A DNA stretch of 64,000 bases from Bradyrhizobium sp. B124 (GTDB lineage Bacteria > Pseudomonadota > Alphaproteobacteria > Rhizobiales > Xanthobacteraceae): NCBI RefSeq assembly GCF_038967635.1, contig NZ_CP152413.1, positions 1,364,001 to 1,428,000 of the forward strand. Reading direction: 5' to 3'. The notes beneath the pieces were generated by a model. It had not been told where the DNA came from. It did not search any database and saw nothing but the letters and a program-made list of their open reading frames with translations. Position numbers and translations under genes: made by a program. Positions 1-9,613 of this stretch are shown piece by piece; within the stretch, counting starts at the first letter, position 1, and every line of letters begins with the position of its first letter.

Positions 1-1
1 G

Positions 2-142
2 GAGACGACGGCGCAACCGATCAAGGCCATCGCCCGCGCCACCGGCTACGAGGATGAGAGCAGCTTTAGCAAGGCCTTCCGCAAGCTGACGCTGCTGTCA
101 CCGCAGGCCTACCGCGCACAGCGCGCGATGCGCGCGGCCTGA
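2..142 (+). CDS. AraC family transcriptional regulator, C-terminal end (5' partial)
   Basis: The first 46 codons visible end in TGA at 140-142 and match the last helix-turn-helix of AraC/XylS regulators: IKAIARATGYEDESSFSKAF followed by a Lys/Leu-rich helix and 'SPQAYRAQ'. The pattern A-x-x-x-GY-x-x-x-S-x-F-x-x-x-F-x-x-x-x-G/S-x-x-P is the family signature. The N-terminal effector domain lies outside the window, so the ligand cannot be judged. It reads away from the neighbouring dehalogenase group, which is on the other strand, and the two are separated by a palindromic repeat. Confidence 0.85.
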   Translation, partial: ETTAQPIKAIARATGYEDESSFSKAFRKLTLLSPQAYRAQRAMRAA

Positions 143-164
143 GCCCGTAGAATGAGAGCTGTAA

Positions 165-240
165 GATGGGTAGAGCGCAGCGAAACCCATCATCGCACAC
201 CTTGCACTGGCGCGATGGGTTTCGCTGCGCTCTACCCATC
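165..240. repeat. Palindromic intergenic repeat, 27-nt arms
   Basis: Positions 165-191 (beginning GATGGGTAGAGCGCAGCGAA) are repeated in exact reverse complement at 214-240, with a 22-nt loop. The RNA would form a 27-bp hairpin on either strand. It sits between the end of the AraC gene and the end of the convergent dehalogenase gene. This is a type of dispersed extragenic palindrome I associate with Bradyrhizobium genomes; it may also stop transcription, though there is no T-tract. Confidence 0.8.
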
Positions 241-278
241 CTACGGGCTGCGGTTGCCCGGCTTACCCACCTCCGCGT

Positions 279-1175
279 TCAGGACAGGAGCGGCAGCGCG
301 CCCCTCAGGACATCCTCACCCCATTCCTGCACGAAGTGTCCGGCTGCGGTGAGCGTGACCGGCTCGGGGCAATTGCGGACGGTTTGCCGCATCTCCGCCA
401 TGACGGCCGGCCCGAGCACCGGGTCGGTCATGCCGATCACCATCGCGGTCTTGCCGGAGTATTCGCTTCGCCACCATTCGCGCGCCTTGCGTGACAGGGC
501 CGCGCCGCCGGCATTGGGCTGGTCCGGCACAAGATTTGGGAATCTGCGCACACCGGACTTGTAGCTGGCATCAGGGAAAGGTGCGTCATAGGCCGCAGCC
601 TCCGCGGGTGAGAGCTGCGGGCAGGCCCGCGCCATCAGTTTACCGACCGCCATGTCGGGATATGCGTTGCTCCACGCGCGCCAATCCATGAAGCCCTTCG
701 TCAGCGGGCGGTCCCCGGTCGCGAGCATGGTATTCATGACCAGCAGCGCTTCGAAGCGATTGGCCATCTCCATCGGGATGGTCAGACCGAGCAACCCGCC
801 CCAGTCCTGGCAAACCAGCGTCATGCGACCGAGCTCTAGCGCACGGATCAGGGCGATCAGGCTCTCGCGATGGAAGTCAAAGGTGTAGACGGACTCCTCG
901 ACAGGCTTGTCGGAGCGACCGAACCCGAACATATCAGGCGCGATCACCCGATAGCCGGAGGCGACGAGGCCGGGAATCATCTTGCGGTAAAGGTAGCTCC
1001 AGGTCGGCTGGCCATGAAGGCACAGCGCAACACGGGCATTGCCCCTTCCCTCGTCGAGATAGTGCATGCGCAAACCGGAATAGCCGGGAAGATCGTCACG
1101 ATAGTTGGGCGCGAACGCATAGCCGGGAAGGCCATCAAAGCATACATCCGCGGTCCGCAAAGCCCCGATCGCCAT
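279..1175 (-). CDS. Haloalkane dehalogenase (alpha/beta hydrolase)
   Basis: 298 residues, the usual length of the family. Haloalkane dehalogenases hydrolyse carbon-halogen bonds to an alcohol and halide in the cytoplasm. Visible hallmarks: the oxyanion segment HGQPTWSYLYRKM (residues 54-66), APDMFGFGRSDKP, the nucleophile elbow VCQDWGG with Asp124 as nucleophile and the adjacent Trp125 as halide-stabilising residue, a likely acid in GMTDPV (Asp251), and the base His280 in AAGHFVQEWGED. The short spacing of nucleophile and acid resembles subfamily HLD-I (DhlA/DhmA), which is an inference. The last gene of a minus-strand group with a substrate-binding protein and an M19 dipeptidase. No halogenated substrate can be named from the sequence. 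Confidence 0.9.
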   Translation of the reverse strand: MAIGALRTADVCFDGLPGYAFAPNYRDDLPGYSGLRMHYLDEGRGNARVALCLHGQPTWSYLYRKMIPGLVASGYRVIAPDMFGFGRSDKPVEESVYTFDFHRESLIALIRALELGRMTLVCQDWGGLLGLTIPMEMANRFEALLVMNTMLATGDRPLTKGFMDWRAWSNAYPDMAVGKLMARACPQLSPAEAAAYDAPFPDASYKSGVRRFPNLVPDQPNAGGAALSRKAREWWRSEYSGKTAMVIGMTDPVLGPAVMAEMRQTVRNCPEPVTLTAAGHFVQEWGEDVLRGALPLLS

Positions 1176-1232
1176 TGTCCGATGCTCCTCGTTGTTGACG
1201 TCGCTCGCAGGATGGGGGGCGAGGACTGGCCG

Positions 1233-2300
1233 TCACACGCGAAACAGCTTCGCGTAACGCGCCTTGATCTCCTCGCTCTGCGCCTGCACCTGGACCGGGT
1301 CGGCCTTGAGCATCTTCAGCTTGTCGAGCGGCACGTGCCCGGCCTTTTCCTTCACCTTGGCGTGGAACGAACGGTGCGCGAACTCGTCGGCCAGCATCTG
1401 CTGGGTTTCGGCGCTGAAGAAGTAGCTCTGGAACAGCCGCGCGGCGTTCGGGTTCGGCGCGCTTTTGAACACGCCGCTCGGCACGATGATCAGCGGCGCG
1501 CCCTCAGTCGGATAGACCACCTCGACCGGCTTGCCCTGATCCTTGGCCAGCACAAGATTGTAGTCGTTGCCGTCGGCCATGACCGCGCGCTCGCCGAGCA
1601 GGATCTTCTTCGGCGGATCGGCAGCCGACTGCACCTGCATCACGCGCTGCTGCGCCAGCTTTTCCAGATACGGCCAGCCGAGATCGCGCGCCAGCACGAA
1701 GGTCGCGGTCAAGATCGCGCCGGAGTAACCCGGGTGGCCCTTCACGATCTTGCCGCGCCATTTCGGATCGAGCAGATCGGCGTAGCTCTTCGGCGCCTCC
1801 TCGTGCTTCACCTGCTCGGTGTTGTAGCCGATCACCTCGAACCAGCCGCAGGACGTCGCCGACGTGCCATCAGGATCGATCTGATCGTCGGGAAAATGCC
1901 TGGCGACCTCTTCGGGCAGATAGGCCGCGAGCCAGTCGTTCTTCTTCCAGTCGAGATAATGCGCGGGATCGGTCGAGTTGGCGACGTCGACGGCATGGAT
2001 GCCGCTGCCCTGCTCCTGGGCGATGCGCTGGAAGATGCGTTCGGCGCCGGAGCGCTCGACACGGACGCTGATCCCCGGATATTTCTGCTCGAAGTCGCGC
2101 GCGAGACGCTCCGCCGTGTTCAATTCGAGCGCGCTGTAGAACGAGATCTTGCCTTCCTTCTTCGCTGCCGCGATCAGCTCCGGCGTCACGGTCTCAGCCG
2201 GCGGCGGCGCCGCCCGCAGCGGTTCGGCGAACACCATGCCAGCGGCCGTCGCTGCCGTCACCTTGAGCCAGTCGCGTCTCGACCATTTGCGGTCCTGCAT
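1233..2300 (-). CDS. Extracellular (Fe3+-type) ABC transporter substrate-binding protein, Tat-exported
   Basis: 355 residues from the ATG at 2300. The N-terminus MQDRKWSRRDWLKVTAATAA carries a twin-arginine motif (SRRDWLK) followed by a hydrophobic stretch and an Ala-rich cleavage site. The body resembles bacterial type 2 periplasmic binding proteins of the iron/thiamine/polyamine cluster: IAAAKKEGKISFYSALELN near the start, FEQKYPGISVRVERSGAERI, DLLDPKWRGKIVKGHPGYSG in the middle. An in-frame start 18 codons upstream would put charged residues in front of the Tat motif, so I prefer the later ATG. No permease or ATPase gene lies nearby, so it is an orphan binding protein; its ligand is unknown. 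Confidence 0.85.
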   Translation of the reverse strand: MQDRKWSRRDWLKVTAATAAGMVFAEPLRAAPPPAETVTPELIAAAKKEGKISFYSALELNTAERLARDFEQKYPGISVRVERSGAERIFQRIAQEQGSGIHAVDVANSTDPAHYLDWKKNDWLAAYLPEEVARHFPDDQIDPDGTSATSCGWFEVIGYNTEQVKHEEAPKSYADLLDPKWRGKIVKGHPGYSGAILTATFVLARDLGWPYLEKLAQQRVMQVQSAADPPKKILLGERAVMADGNDYNLVLAKDQGKPVEVVYPTEGAPLIIVPSGVFKSAPNPNAARLFQSYFFSAETQQMLADEFAHRSFHAKVKEKAGHVPLDKLKMLKADPVQVQAQSEEIKARYAKLFRV

Positions 2301-2389
2301 TCCATGCTCCCTGAATCGGGCCGTTAACCGGCCGCGCCATTGTTGTGCAGCCACAATAGATCACGATCGATGGGCCGTGTGCAGCGGTT

Positions 2390-3448
2390 TCATCGCCAGC
2401 TTTGGCGGAACACGCGCATCCAGTTGTCGAAGGCGATCTTGCGCAACGTGGCGTCATCGTAGCCGTGTGTCCGCAGCGCCTGGATCAGATTCGGGAGATG
2501 GCTTGCATCCCGGAGCGGAAGGGGCATGAGCGCGCCATCGAAATCGGACCCCAGCGCGACGTGGTCGTCGCCGATCCGCTCGACCAGGTAGCTGAGGTGG
2601 TCGACCACCGTCTCGATCGGGATTCCCGGATCACGATGCCCGTCCGGGCGCACCTCGGACACACTGAAATTGAAGCCGACGACGCCGCCCGATGCCCCGA
2701 CGGCATCGAGCTGCCGGTCGGTCAGGTTGCGGGTCGCAGGGCAGACCGCATGCGCGCAGGCGTGGGTTGCCACGATGGGCGCGGTGCTGATCGCCGCCAG
2801 ATCCCAGAACCCGCGCTCGTTGAGGTGAGCCGCGTCGAGCATGATTCCGAGCTCATTGCAGGCCCTCACCAGCGCCTTCCCCGCGTCAGTCAGACCGGGG
2901 CCGGTATCCGGGGAGCGCGGATAGGCGAACGGCACGCCGTGACCGAAGATGTTGGGTCGGCTCCAGACCAGGCCGAGCGAACGCAGGCCGCGGGCGTAGA
3001 GCTGCGCCAACCCGTCCAGATCGGCGTCGATCGCTTCGGCGCCCTCGAGGTGCAGCACGATTGAAAATGCCGCGTCCCGCCGTGCCGCCTCGATCTCATC
3101 CACGGTCGTCGCGCGGCGGATTTTTCCGTCGGCGCGGGCCACCATGGCCTCGAGCGCGCTCAGCTGGGCATCGATGGTACGACGCGCGTAGGCCGCATCG
3201 AGCGGCTCGGCGAGGCGCACCTCGTACCCGTCGGCGGTTCGGGTGAAATCGCCTTGGCGCGGATGTTCTGCCTTGGCGTACATCGCGAACAGGCCGCCAA
3301 CCATGCCGCCTTCCCGGGCACGCGGCAGATCGAGATGACCATCCTCGGAGCGCGCGAGAAAATCCCGCCCGCCTTCCCGGTATTCAACGAGGTGCTGAGC
3401 CGCGTCGTTATGGCCGTCGAAGATCGCAACCTTGCCGCTTTCCTGCAC
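2390..3448 (-). CDS. Membrane dipeptidase (peptidase family M19)
   Basis: About 352 residues. Family M19 zinc enzymes hydrolyse dipeptides; renal dipeptidase and microbial homologues are known. Visible: the first metal ligands in IFDGHNDAAQHL, a bridging Glu in VLHLEGAEAID, His residues in DAAHLNERGFWDLA and VATHACAHAV, and the late DHVALGSDFDGAL motif. Start choice: the GTG at 3448 has AAGGAG nine bases upstream and places DGHND at residue 11, as in relatives; a TTG at 3511 would add 21 residues without a clear ribosome site. First gene of a minus-strand group, 89 bases before the binding protein. Confidence 0.85.
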   Translation of the reverse strand: MQESGKVAIFDGHNDAAQHLVEYREGGRDFLARSEDGHLDLPRAREGGMVGGLFAMYAKAEHPRQGDFTRTADGYEVRLAEPLDAAYARRTIDAQLSALEAMVARADGKIRRATTVDEIEAARRDAAFSIVLHLEGAEAIDADLDGLAQLYARGLRSLGLVWSRPNIFGHGVPFAYPRSPDTGPGLTDAGKALVRACNELGIMLDAAHLNERGFWDLAAISTAPIVATHACAHAVCPATRNLTDRQLDAVGASGGVVGFNFSVSEVRPDGHRDPGIPIETVVDHLSYLVERIGDDHVALGSDFDGALMPLPLRDASHLPNLIQALRTHGYDDATLRKIAFDNWMRVFRQSWR

Positions 3449-3598
3449 CGCACCGCTCTCCTTCGCCTTGCCAGCGTCGAGCAGCGTAGCGCGCAGGATG
3501 GGATGAGCCAACGGGTCCGCGCAGCGCGCGGCCCGACGATAAACTCCGCGATATCCATCGTGTCGGGGCTTGCGAAAGCGATGGGTCCGCGCGGTGGA

Positions 3599-5902
3599 CT
3601 AATTCTTCTCGGGCGGGTTCTCGCGCAGGAAGCGTTCCAGATCGGGCTGCACGGAGTAAGGCTGCGGAACCGGATCGCCCTGAAAGTCGACCTGAAGATC
3701 TAGGCAGCGCCGCAGCATCCGCGCCAGCTCGCTGCGCCGATAGGGCTTGGTCAGCAGCGGAATGCCGTGGCCGCCACGGCCCTGTTGCGCCGGCAGCGCG
3801 CCATCGCTGTAGCCCGAGGTGAACAGCACCCGCAGCGCCGGTCGCCCGGCCATCAGCGTCTCCGCCAATTGCCGGCCATTCATGCTGCCGGGCATCACGA
3901 TGTCGGTGAACAGGAGATCGAACCCGGTGCCGCGGCTGACGATCTCGAGCGCGGCATCTGCGTTCGCCGCGACCAGCACCTTGTAGCCGAGGCTTTCGAG
4001 CTGGCCCATCACGTAGTCACGGATCGTCGGGTCGTCCTCGACGCACAGGATGGTCTCGTTGCCGCCCCTGACCGGCAGATCGTCCTCCTCGGCCGCGCGC
4101 TGCGCGACGCCGTCCGCCTTGGGCAGATAGATCCTGAAGATGGTGCCGCGCCCCTGCTCGCTCTTGACCTCGATGCCGCCGCCGCTCTGCTTGACGAAAC
4201 CGAACACCATGCTGAGTCCGAGCCCGGTGCCCTGCCCGACCTCCTTGGTGGAGAAGAACGGATCGAAGATCTTCTCCAGATGCGACGGCGAAATTCCGGT
4301 GCCGGTATCGGTCACCTCGATCACGAGATGGTCGCCGGCGCGCTCGACGCCGTGCGCCACGGCATCGGGAATCCCGAGCTGCATGTTGCGGGTCGCAAAG
4401 GTCAGCGTGCCGCCCTCAGGCATCGCATCGCGCGCATTGATGGCGAGATTGACCAGCGCAGCGCCGAGCTGGCTGCGGTCGACGAAAGCGAGCCAGGCGT
4501 TGCGGCCGAGCTCCGTCCTGATCTCGATCTGCGACCCCAGCGTCTGCGACAGCAGCCGCACCACTTCGCCGATCAGGTCGTTGACGTCGGTCTCGGCAGG
4601 CTGCAACGGCTGCTTGCGCGCGAATGCCAGCAGGCTCGAGGTGAGTTGCGCGCCGCGATCGGCGGCATCGCTGATCAGCTTGGCGATCGCGGCAAGCTGC
4701 GGGTTATCCCTGACGCCGTCGGCGAGGATCTCGATCGTGCCGGTGATCACGGTCAGCATGTTGTTGAAGTCGTGCGCGATGCCGCCGGTCAACCGCCCGA
4801 GCGATTCCGTCTTCTGCGCCTGGATCAACTGCTCTTCGGCGCGCCGGCGCTGGGTGACGTCCCTGACAAAGGAATTGATGATCCAGCCATCGCCACGGCG
4901 CAGCGCATTGAGCGACACCTCGACATAGAACCGGTGGCCGTCGCGGTGCACGGATGCGGTTTCATAGCGCATGCCCATGCCACCGGTCGCGGTCTCTTGC
5001 AGGAAGCGGGTGATGCGCTGCCGGTGTGCAACCCGCAGCTCTTCCGGGAACACCAGTTCGACCACGCGCCGGCCAACCGCCTCGGAGCGCGTCCAGCCGG
5101 TCAGCACCTCGGACTGCGGGCTCCAGTCGAGCACGATGCCGTCCTGGTCGGTCTGAACGAAGGCGTCGAGCGCGGTCCTGACGATGGCCTGCGCCATCTG
5201 CTCGCTCTCCACCAGTGCCTGATGCGCCTGACGCTCCGCGGTGACATCGCGCAGCACGATGACCGCGCCGCGCAAATTGCCGGCATCGTCGCGCAGCGGC
5301 CTGGCGTTGGCGACAAGACAGACAGCCGGTTCCGGCCGCAGGGGTTTGACGATCAGCTCGCAATCGTCGACGTCATCGCCGCGCAGCGCACGCGCCATCG
5401 GCGTCTCCGCGATCGGCATGACAGTCGTGCCGTCAGCAAAATAGTTCTGGAAGGTGCGAACGCCGGTCAGGGTGTCAAAACCGGGTTCGACACGGTACAG
5501 CCGCCGCGCCGCGGCGTTGACGATCACGATCATCGCGTGCTCGTCGGCGACCACCACCGGATCGCGGATGCTCTCGACGGTCTTCTCCAGCAGGTGCTGC
5601 CTGCTGCCCAATTGCGCGGACAGTTCGGCAAGCGTCGCAGCGAGCTGAGCGGCCTCATCGTCGCCACTCGGGCGTATCGAGACCGGCTCGCCGCGCGACA
5701 GCGCCTCCGCCGCCCGCACCAACTGGGCGGGGGTTCTGGACTGCGACCTCGCAATCATCTCAGCCGTCATCAACACCACCGAAACCACACCACCGGCGAG
5801 CAGAATGCCCGGCCAGGCGACGCCATGGATGAAGCCCAACGCGAGCAGGATTGTGACGACGGGAAGCATCATCCCGGCCGCCAGTCGGCCCGACAAATTC
5901 AT
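3599..5902 (-). CDS. Hybrid sensor histidine kinase with two PAS domains and a receiver
   Basis: 767 residues from the ATG at 5902. Order: two membrane helices (about residues 8-28 and 30-48), a HAMP-like linker to about 100, PAS domain one (about 107-220), PAS domain two (about 235-350), histidine phosphotransfer helix with GGIAHDFNNML (His377), HATPase_c with NLAINARDAMPEGG (N box), DTGTGI, FDPFFSTK and GTGLGLSM, then a receiver with acidic pair VEDD, phosphoacceptor Asp667 in LLFTDIVMPG and TSGYSDG. The phosphate would pass from His377 to the attached receiver; no output regulator is adjacent. A longer reading from 6031 begins with a non-hydrophobic stretch and is less likely. The input signal is unknown. 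Confidence 0.9.
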   Translation of the reverse strand: MNLSGRLAAGMMLPVVTILLALGFIHGVAWPGILLAGGVVSVVLMTAEMIARSQSRTPAQLVRAAEALSRGEPVSIRPSGDDEAAQLAATLAELSAQLGSRQHLLEKTVESIRDPVVVADEHAMIVIVNAAARRLYRVEPGFDTLTGVRTFQNYFADGTTVMPIAETPMARALRGDDVDDCELIVKPLRPEPAVCLVANARPLRDDAGNLRGAVIVLRDVTAERQAHQALVESEQMAQAIVRTALDAFVQTDQDGIVLDWSPQSEVLTGWTRSEAVGRRVVELVFPEELRVAHRQRITRFLQETATGGMGMRYETASVHRDGHRFYVEVSLNALRRGDGWIINSFVRDVTQRRRAEEQLIQAQKTESLGRLTGGIAHDFNNMLTVITGTIEILADGVRDNPQLAAIAKLISDAADRGAQLTSSLLAFARKQPLQPAETDVNDLIGEVVRLLSQTLGSQIEIRTELGRNAWLAFVDRSQLGAALVNLAINARDAMPEGGTLTFATRNMQLGIPDAVAHGVERAGDHLVIEVTDTGTGISPSHLEKIFDPFFSTKEVGQGTGLGLSMVFGFVKQSGGGIEVKSEQGRGTIFRIYLPKADGVAQRAAEEDDLPVRGGNETILCVEDDPTIRDYVMGQLESLGYKVLVAANADAALEIVSRGTGFDLLFTDIVMPGSMNGRQLAETLMAGRPALRVLFTSGYSDGALPAQQGRGGHGIPLLTKPYRRSELARMLRRCLDLQVDFQGDPVPQPYSVQPDLERFLRENPPEKN

Positions 5903-6151
5903 CCCGACCAACTCATCGTGAGCAGTTGCACCGGAAAATGGAAAAGCAAAACAATATCGAAAAGGATCGTCGGCGCCGGGACAATATCGGGTGGCTTGCG
6001 CCTTCTTGCTTAGCCGAGTCCGGCTCTGCAATCCGCCACTTTCGTATCCGTATAAGTACGGAGAACGCCCGCCGATGCCGGTTGAACCGCCTCCGGCGCC
6101 CGGGAGTCCAAGCCGGCGGCCCCGATTTAGGGCATCTTCGCGCGGTCGCCG

Positions 6152-8503
6152 GTGCGCACGAGCCGCCTGCGCTCCGCAAAGTCGCTCGCCGTCTCCCGGG
6201 AGGCATCGGTGCAGATCAACGTCATCTACGACCCGAGCGTCGCGTCCGCGCCGTCAGGCTTCAAGACCGCGGTCGCCTATGTCGTCAACCTGTTCGACAC
6301 CGCCTTCACCAATGACGTCACCCTCAGCATCCATGTCGGCTGGGGCGAGGTCGGCGGCTCCGCGATCGCGTCCGGTTTCCTTGGTGAAAGCGAGGAGGCA
6401 AAGGCGCCGGCCTATGACTACACAACGATCAAGGATGCCTTGATCGAAGACGGCACCTCCAGCGCCCAGCTCGCGGCCTTCGCGACCTTGCCCGCATCGG
6501 ATCCGACCGGCGGTGCAACGTTCGATATCGGGCGCGCGGAAGCCAAGGCGCTCGGTCTGATCGGCGCCAAGGACCCGGCCAATGACGGCTGGGTCGGCTT
6601 CGATGCCGCGGCGAACTGGTCCTACGACCCGACGGCCACGCCGGGAAGCAATCAATACTATCTCGTCGGCTCGATCGAGCACGAGATCACTGAGGTGTTG
6701 GGCCGCGACTCGCTGCTCGGCGTCAATGGCGAGCACTATGCCAATGGCTGGGGCGTCCCCGACCTGTTCCGCTTCTCGGCGCCCGGCGTCCGCGAGCTTG
6801 CGCCCGGCCCTGTCCATTCCACCGGCTATTTCTCGATCGACAATGGCGCGACCAGCCTTGCAAGCTGGAACAACCACATCGCCAAGGGCGATCTCGGCGA
6901 CTGGGATTCCGGCTTCGGCTCCGGCGGGGGTCCGGGCCCGTTCGGCGATGACGCCTTCAACAATGAAAGCAATTCCGGCGTCATCAACGGCTTTACCCAG
7001 ACTGATTTCATCCAGATGCAGACGCTTGGATGGAATCCGTCGGCGCCGGACAACTTCGTATTCAACGGCGAGATCTATTTCGTCGCAGCCGGCCATACCG
7101 CCAACAACCTCGTCGTGCAGGCGGGCGGCACGCTCGGCGTCGCGGGTAACGCAACCGCCGTTGCGCTTGATGGCGGCAATGCCGAGATCGACAGCGGCGG
7201 CGCGATCTACGGCATCATCGTCGATGCCGGCAGCACGCTGACCATCGATTCCGGAGGCTCGGCCGATGGCGTGACCATCGCAGGCGGGCTGGTCGACATC
7301 GCGAGCGGCGCCGTGACCGGCGGCACACCGATCGTGTTCCAGGGCGCAGGCGGCACGCTCGAGATCGACGGGCACACGCCGCCGGCCAACATCATCAGCG
7401 GCTTTGCCATCGGCGACACGATCGATTTGTACGGCGTCAACATCGGCGGCAATGCCGCGGTCACGCTGCTGCCCGGCAACGTGCTCGAGCTCGCCGAGCA
7501 CAACAGGACCTTCGACTTCCAGCTCGATCCGAACGACAATTTCGCCGGCCAGACCTTTGGTGTCGGCGGCGACGGCTTTGGCGGCACCGCGATCTTCCTG
7601 CTGCCGTCGGTGCTGTCGGTTGCGACCAGCGGCGCCGGCATCTCCGGCGGCAATGGCGACCTCAATGCCGGCCATGCCGTGACCTTCACCCTCAACTTGA
7701 GCGACGCCGTCAATGTCGACATCTCCGCCGGTACGCCGACCTTGCTGCTCAACGACGGTGGTGTCGCGACCTTTACGGGCGGCAGCGGCAGCGACGCCCT
7801 GACCTTCAGCTTCACTGTCGCTGCCGGCGACAACACCGCCGATCTCGCGGTATCAGGTTTTCTGTTGCACGGCGCGTCGCTGACAGACAGCTACGGCCAT
7901 CATGCGAGCCTTATCGGTGCGGTGACCAATCCCGGCGGCATCCTGCAGATTGACACCACTGCGCCGGAGTCCTCCGGGGTCAGCGCGGCACCGGCGACCG
8001 GCATCGAGACCGCTGGCGCGTCCGTCGCCTTGACACTGGCCTTCAACGAAGCCGTCACGGTGTCCGGCGGCACACCGACGCTCACGCTCAACAACGGCGC
8101 GAACGCGATCTTTGATGCGGTAGCGACCGCGGCGCTGCACGATCCAACCAAGCTCGCCTTCGACTATCTCGTCTCAGGGACCGACAATCCCACCGCGACG
8201 CTTGCAGTGATAGGCCTCAACGCGAACGGCGCTGCGATCGCCGACCTTGCCGGCAACGCCGCCGATCTCTCGCATGTGAATGCGAGCTTCAACGGCCTGT
8301 CCGTCAACGATGCGCCGGCCTTCTCGGCAGACGGCTTGGCCCGTCCCGAGCTGCATTTCGGCACAGCGGGCAACATCGTCCTCGACGCCGCAGCGTCGAG
8401 CTTCGCGGCGGCTTACGGCCTCGAATATCTCTATCTCGGCCTGCCCGCCGGCACGCCCTACCCGCCGGTGCCCGACACCAGCAGCGGGTTTCATCTGGTC
8501 TAG
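6152..8503 (+). CDS. Large secreted-type zinc metalloprotease with repeat and Ig-like regions
   Basis: 783 residues from a GTG; no signal peptide is evident and the exact start is uncertain. Residues about 20-320 form the catalytic part, with HEITEVLGR (His177-Glu178), a zinc-protease motif as in the bacterial NF038122-type metalloproteases. About 300-410 is a Gly/Asn/Asp-rich region with short repeats of the type GGNAEIDSGGAIYG and GSTLTIDSGGSADG, resembling AIDA-type passenger repeats. From about 480 to 715 are two Ig-like repeats, each with a 'GTPTLLLNDGG' / 'GTPTLTLNNGA' strand. The C-terminus is not a clear autotransporter barrel. Export by a type I system with an uncleaved C-terminal signal would fit, but this is inference; no transporter gene is adjacent. 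Confidence 0.75.
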   Translation: MRTSRLRSAKSLAVSREASVQINVIYDPSVASAPSGFKTAVAYVVNLFDTAFTNDVTLSIHVGWGEVGGSAIASGFLGESEEAKAPAYDYTTIKDALIEDGTSSAQLAAFATLPASDPTGGATFDIGRAEAKALGLIGAKDPANDGWVGFDAAANWSYDPTATPGSNQYYLVGSIEHEITEVLGRDSLLGVNGEHYANGWGVPDLFRFSAPGVRELAPGPVHSTGYFSIDNGATSLASWNNHIAKGDLGDWDSGFGSGGGPGPFGDDAFNNESNSGVINGFTQTDFIQMQTLGWNPSAPDNFVFNGEIYFVAAGHTANNLVVQAGGTLGVAGNATAVALDGGNAEIDSGGAIYGIIVDAGSTLTIDSGGSADGVTIAGGLVDIASGAVTGGTPIVFQGAGGTLEIDGHTPPANIISGFAIGDTIDLYGVNIGGNAAVTLLPGNVLELAEHNRTFDFQLDPNDNFAGQTFGVGGDGFGGTAIFLLPSVLSVATSGAGISGGNGDLNAGHAVTFTLNLSDAVNVDISAGTPTLLLNDGGVATFTGGSGSDALTFSFTVAAGDNTADLAVSGFLLHGASLTDSYGHHASLIGAVTNPGGILQIDTTAPESSGVSAAPATGIETAGASVALTLAFNEAVTVSGGTPTLTLNNGANAIFDAVATAALHDPTKLAFDYLVSGTDNPTATLAVIGLNANGAAIADLAGNAADLSHVNASFNGLSVNDAPAFSADGLARPELHFGTAGNIVLDAAASSFAAAYGLEYLYLGLPAGTPYPPVPDTSSGFHLV

Positions 8504-8566
8504 GCTCGCTTGAAACACGTTCGCGCCTGACATACCGCTGCCCAAACTGTGCGGTGAGCGGGCTAG

Positions 8567-9337
8567 CTACGCTGCCCGCCGCCGCTCGCGCAGTGCGTCG
8601 CCGAATGCCTCGAACAGCGCGCGGTTGATCGGGTTGCGTTGCGGATCGTATTCGGCGTGCCATTGCACACCGAGCGCAAAGCCCGGAGCATCGGCGATGC
8701 GGATCGCCTCGATGGTGCCGTCCTCGGCGATGCCCTCGATCACGACGCGCCTGCCGGGCTCGAGGATGCCCTGGCCGTGCAGCGAATTGACCCGAATGGA
8801 CTCGCAGCCGAGGATCCTTGCGAAGGCGCCACCCGGCGTCAGCGCGACGTCATGACGGTCGGCGAACACGACGGTGGGATCGGGATGGATCTCGCCGTTC
8901 TCCAGCCGCGGCATCCGGTGGTTCATGCGGCCCGGGATCTCGCGGATCTCCGGATGCAGCGAGCCACCGAAGGCGACGTTCATCTCCTGCAGGCCGCGGC
9001 AGATGCCAAAGATCGGCACGCCGCGCGCGACGCAGGCCTCCGACAGCGCCAGCGCGACGTCGTCGCGGTGGATGTCGTAGGGCTCGTGGGCGGCGCAAGG
9101 CTCGGTGTTGAAGCGGGTCGGATGAACGTTGGCACGCGCCCCCGTCAGCACCACGCCGTCGACCACGTCGAGCAAGGCACCGACATCGGTGATTTCGGGG
9201 CTGCCCGCGAACATCAAGGGCACGGCACCCGACACCTCGGCAACCGCGCGAAGGTTGCGCTCTCCGACCATCTGGACTGTGAAACGATTTTCAATGCGAT
9301 GGGCGTTTCCGATCACGCCGACCACGGGCCGTCTCAT
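8567..9337 (-). CDS. Class I glutamine amidotransferase, PuuD-like gamma-glutamyl hydrolase
   Basis: 256 residues from the ATG at 9337 (MRRPVVGVIG); a start six codons upstream is possible. Peptidase C26-type amidotransferases such as PuuD hydrolyse gamma-glutamyl amide bonds, for example gamma-glutamyl-GABA. Visible: PVVGVIGN at the start, GVVLTGARANVHPTRF, the nucleophile elbow FGICRGLQEMNVAFGGSLH with Cys113, and the C-terminal catalytic His in ALGVQWHAEYDP followed by Asn-Pro. It stands alone, without other putrescine genes, and is divergent from the AI-2E family permease, so its real substrate is open. Confidence 0.85.
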   Translation of the reverse strand: MRRPVVGVIGNAHRIENRFTVQMVGERNLRAVAEVSGAVPLMFAGSPEITDVGALLDVVDGVVLTGARANVHPTRFNTEPCAAHEPYDIHRDDVALALSEACVARGVPIFGICRGLQEMNVAFGGSLHPEIREIPGRMNHRMPRLENGEIHPDPTVVFADRHDVALTPGGAFARILGCESIRVNSLHGQGILEPGRRVVIEGIAEDGTIEAIRIADAPGFALGVQWHAEYDPQRNPINRALFEAFGDALRERRRAA

Positions 9338-9613
9338 TATTGAAGTCTCGCGCAATGATTATTCTAAGTTTGCGACTTTGCGGAGACGATCATGCCTTCG
9401 AGTTCTCCCCGGATCAACTGCCTATATCTGCACAGGGGACCTTGCAGTCCTGCACAGATTCGCAGCCCTCGAGGCCTCAAATCCGGCCTGGCGCCCCACG
9501 GTCGCGCCCGGACCACGGCGCGTCAGCGGCAAACCGGCACGGTCCGCCCAGCTTGATCCTGGCGGGATTTTCGCCAAAGACTGCCGGACACCGTCGCGAA
9601 GGGGGAATCACCC

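Noticed and set aside
3767..6013. Long plus-strand reading frame opposite the histidine kinase
   Set aside because: It is the antisense shadow of a well-supported kinase gene; the protein is Arg/His/Asp-rich without any domain, as is usual for GC-rich antisense frames.
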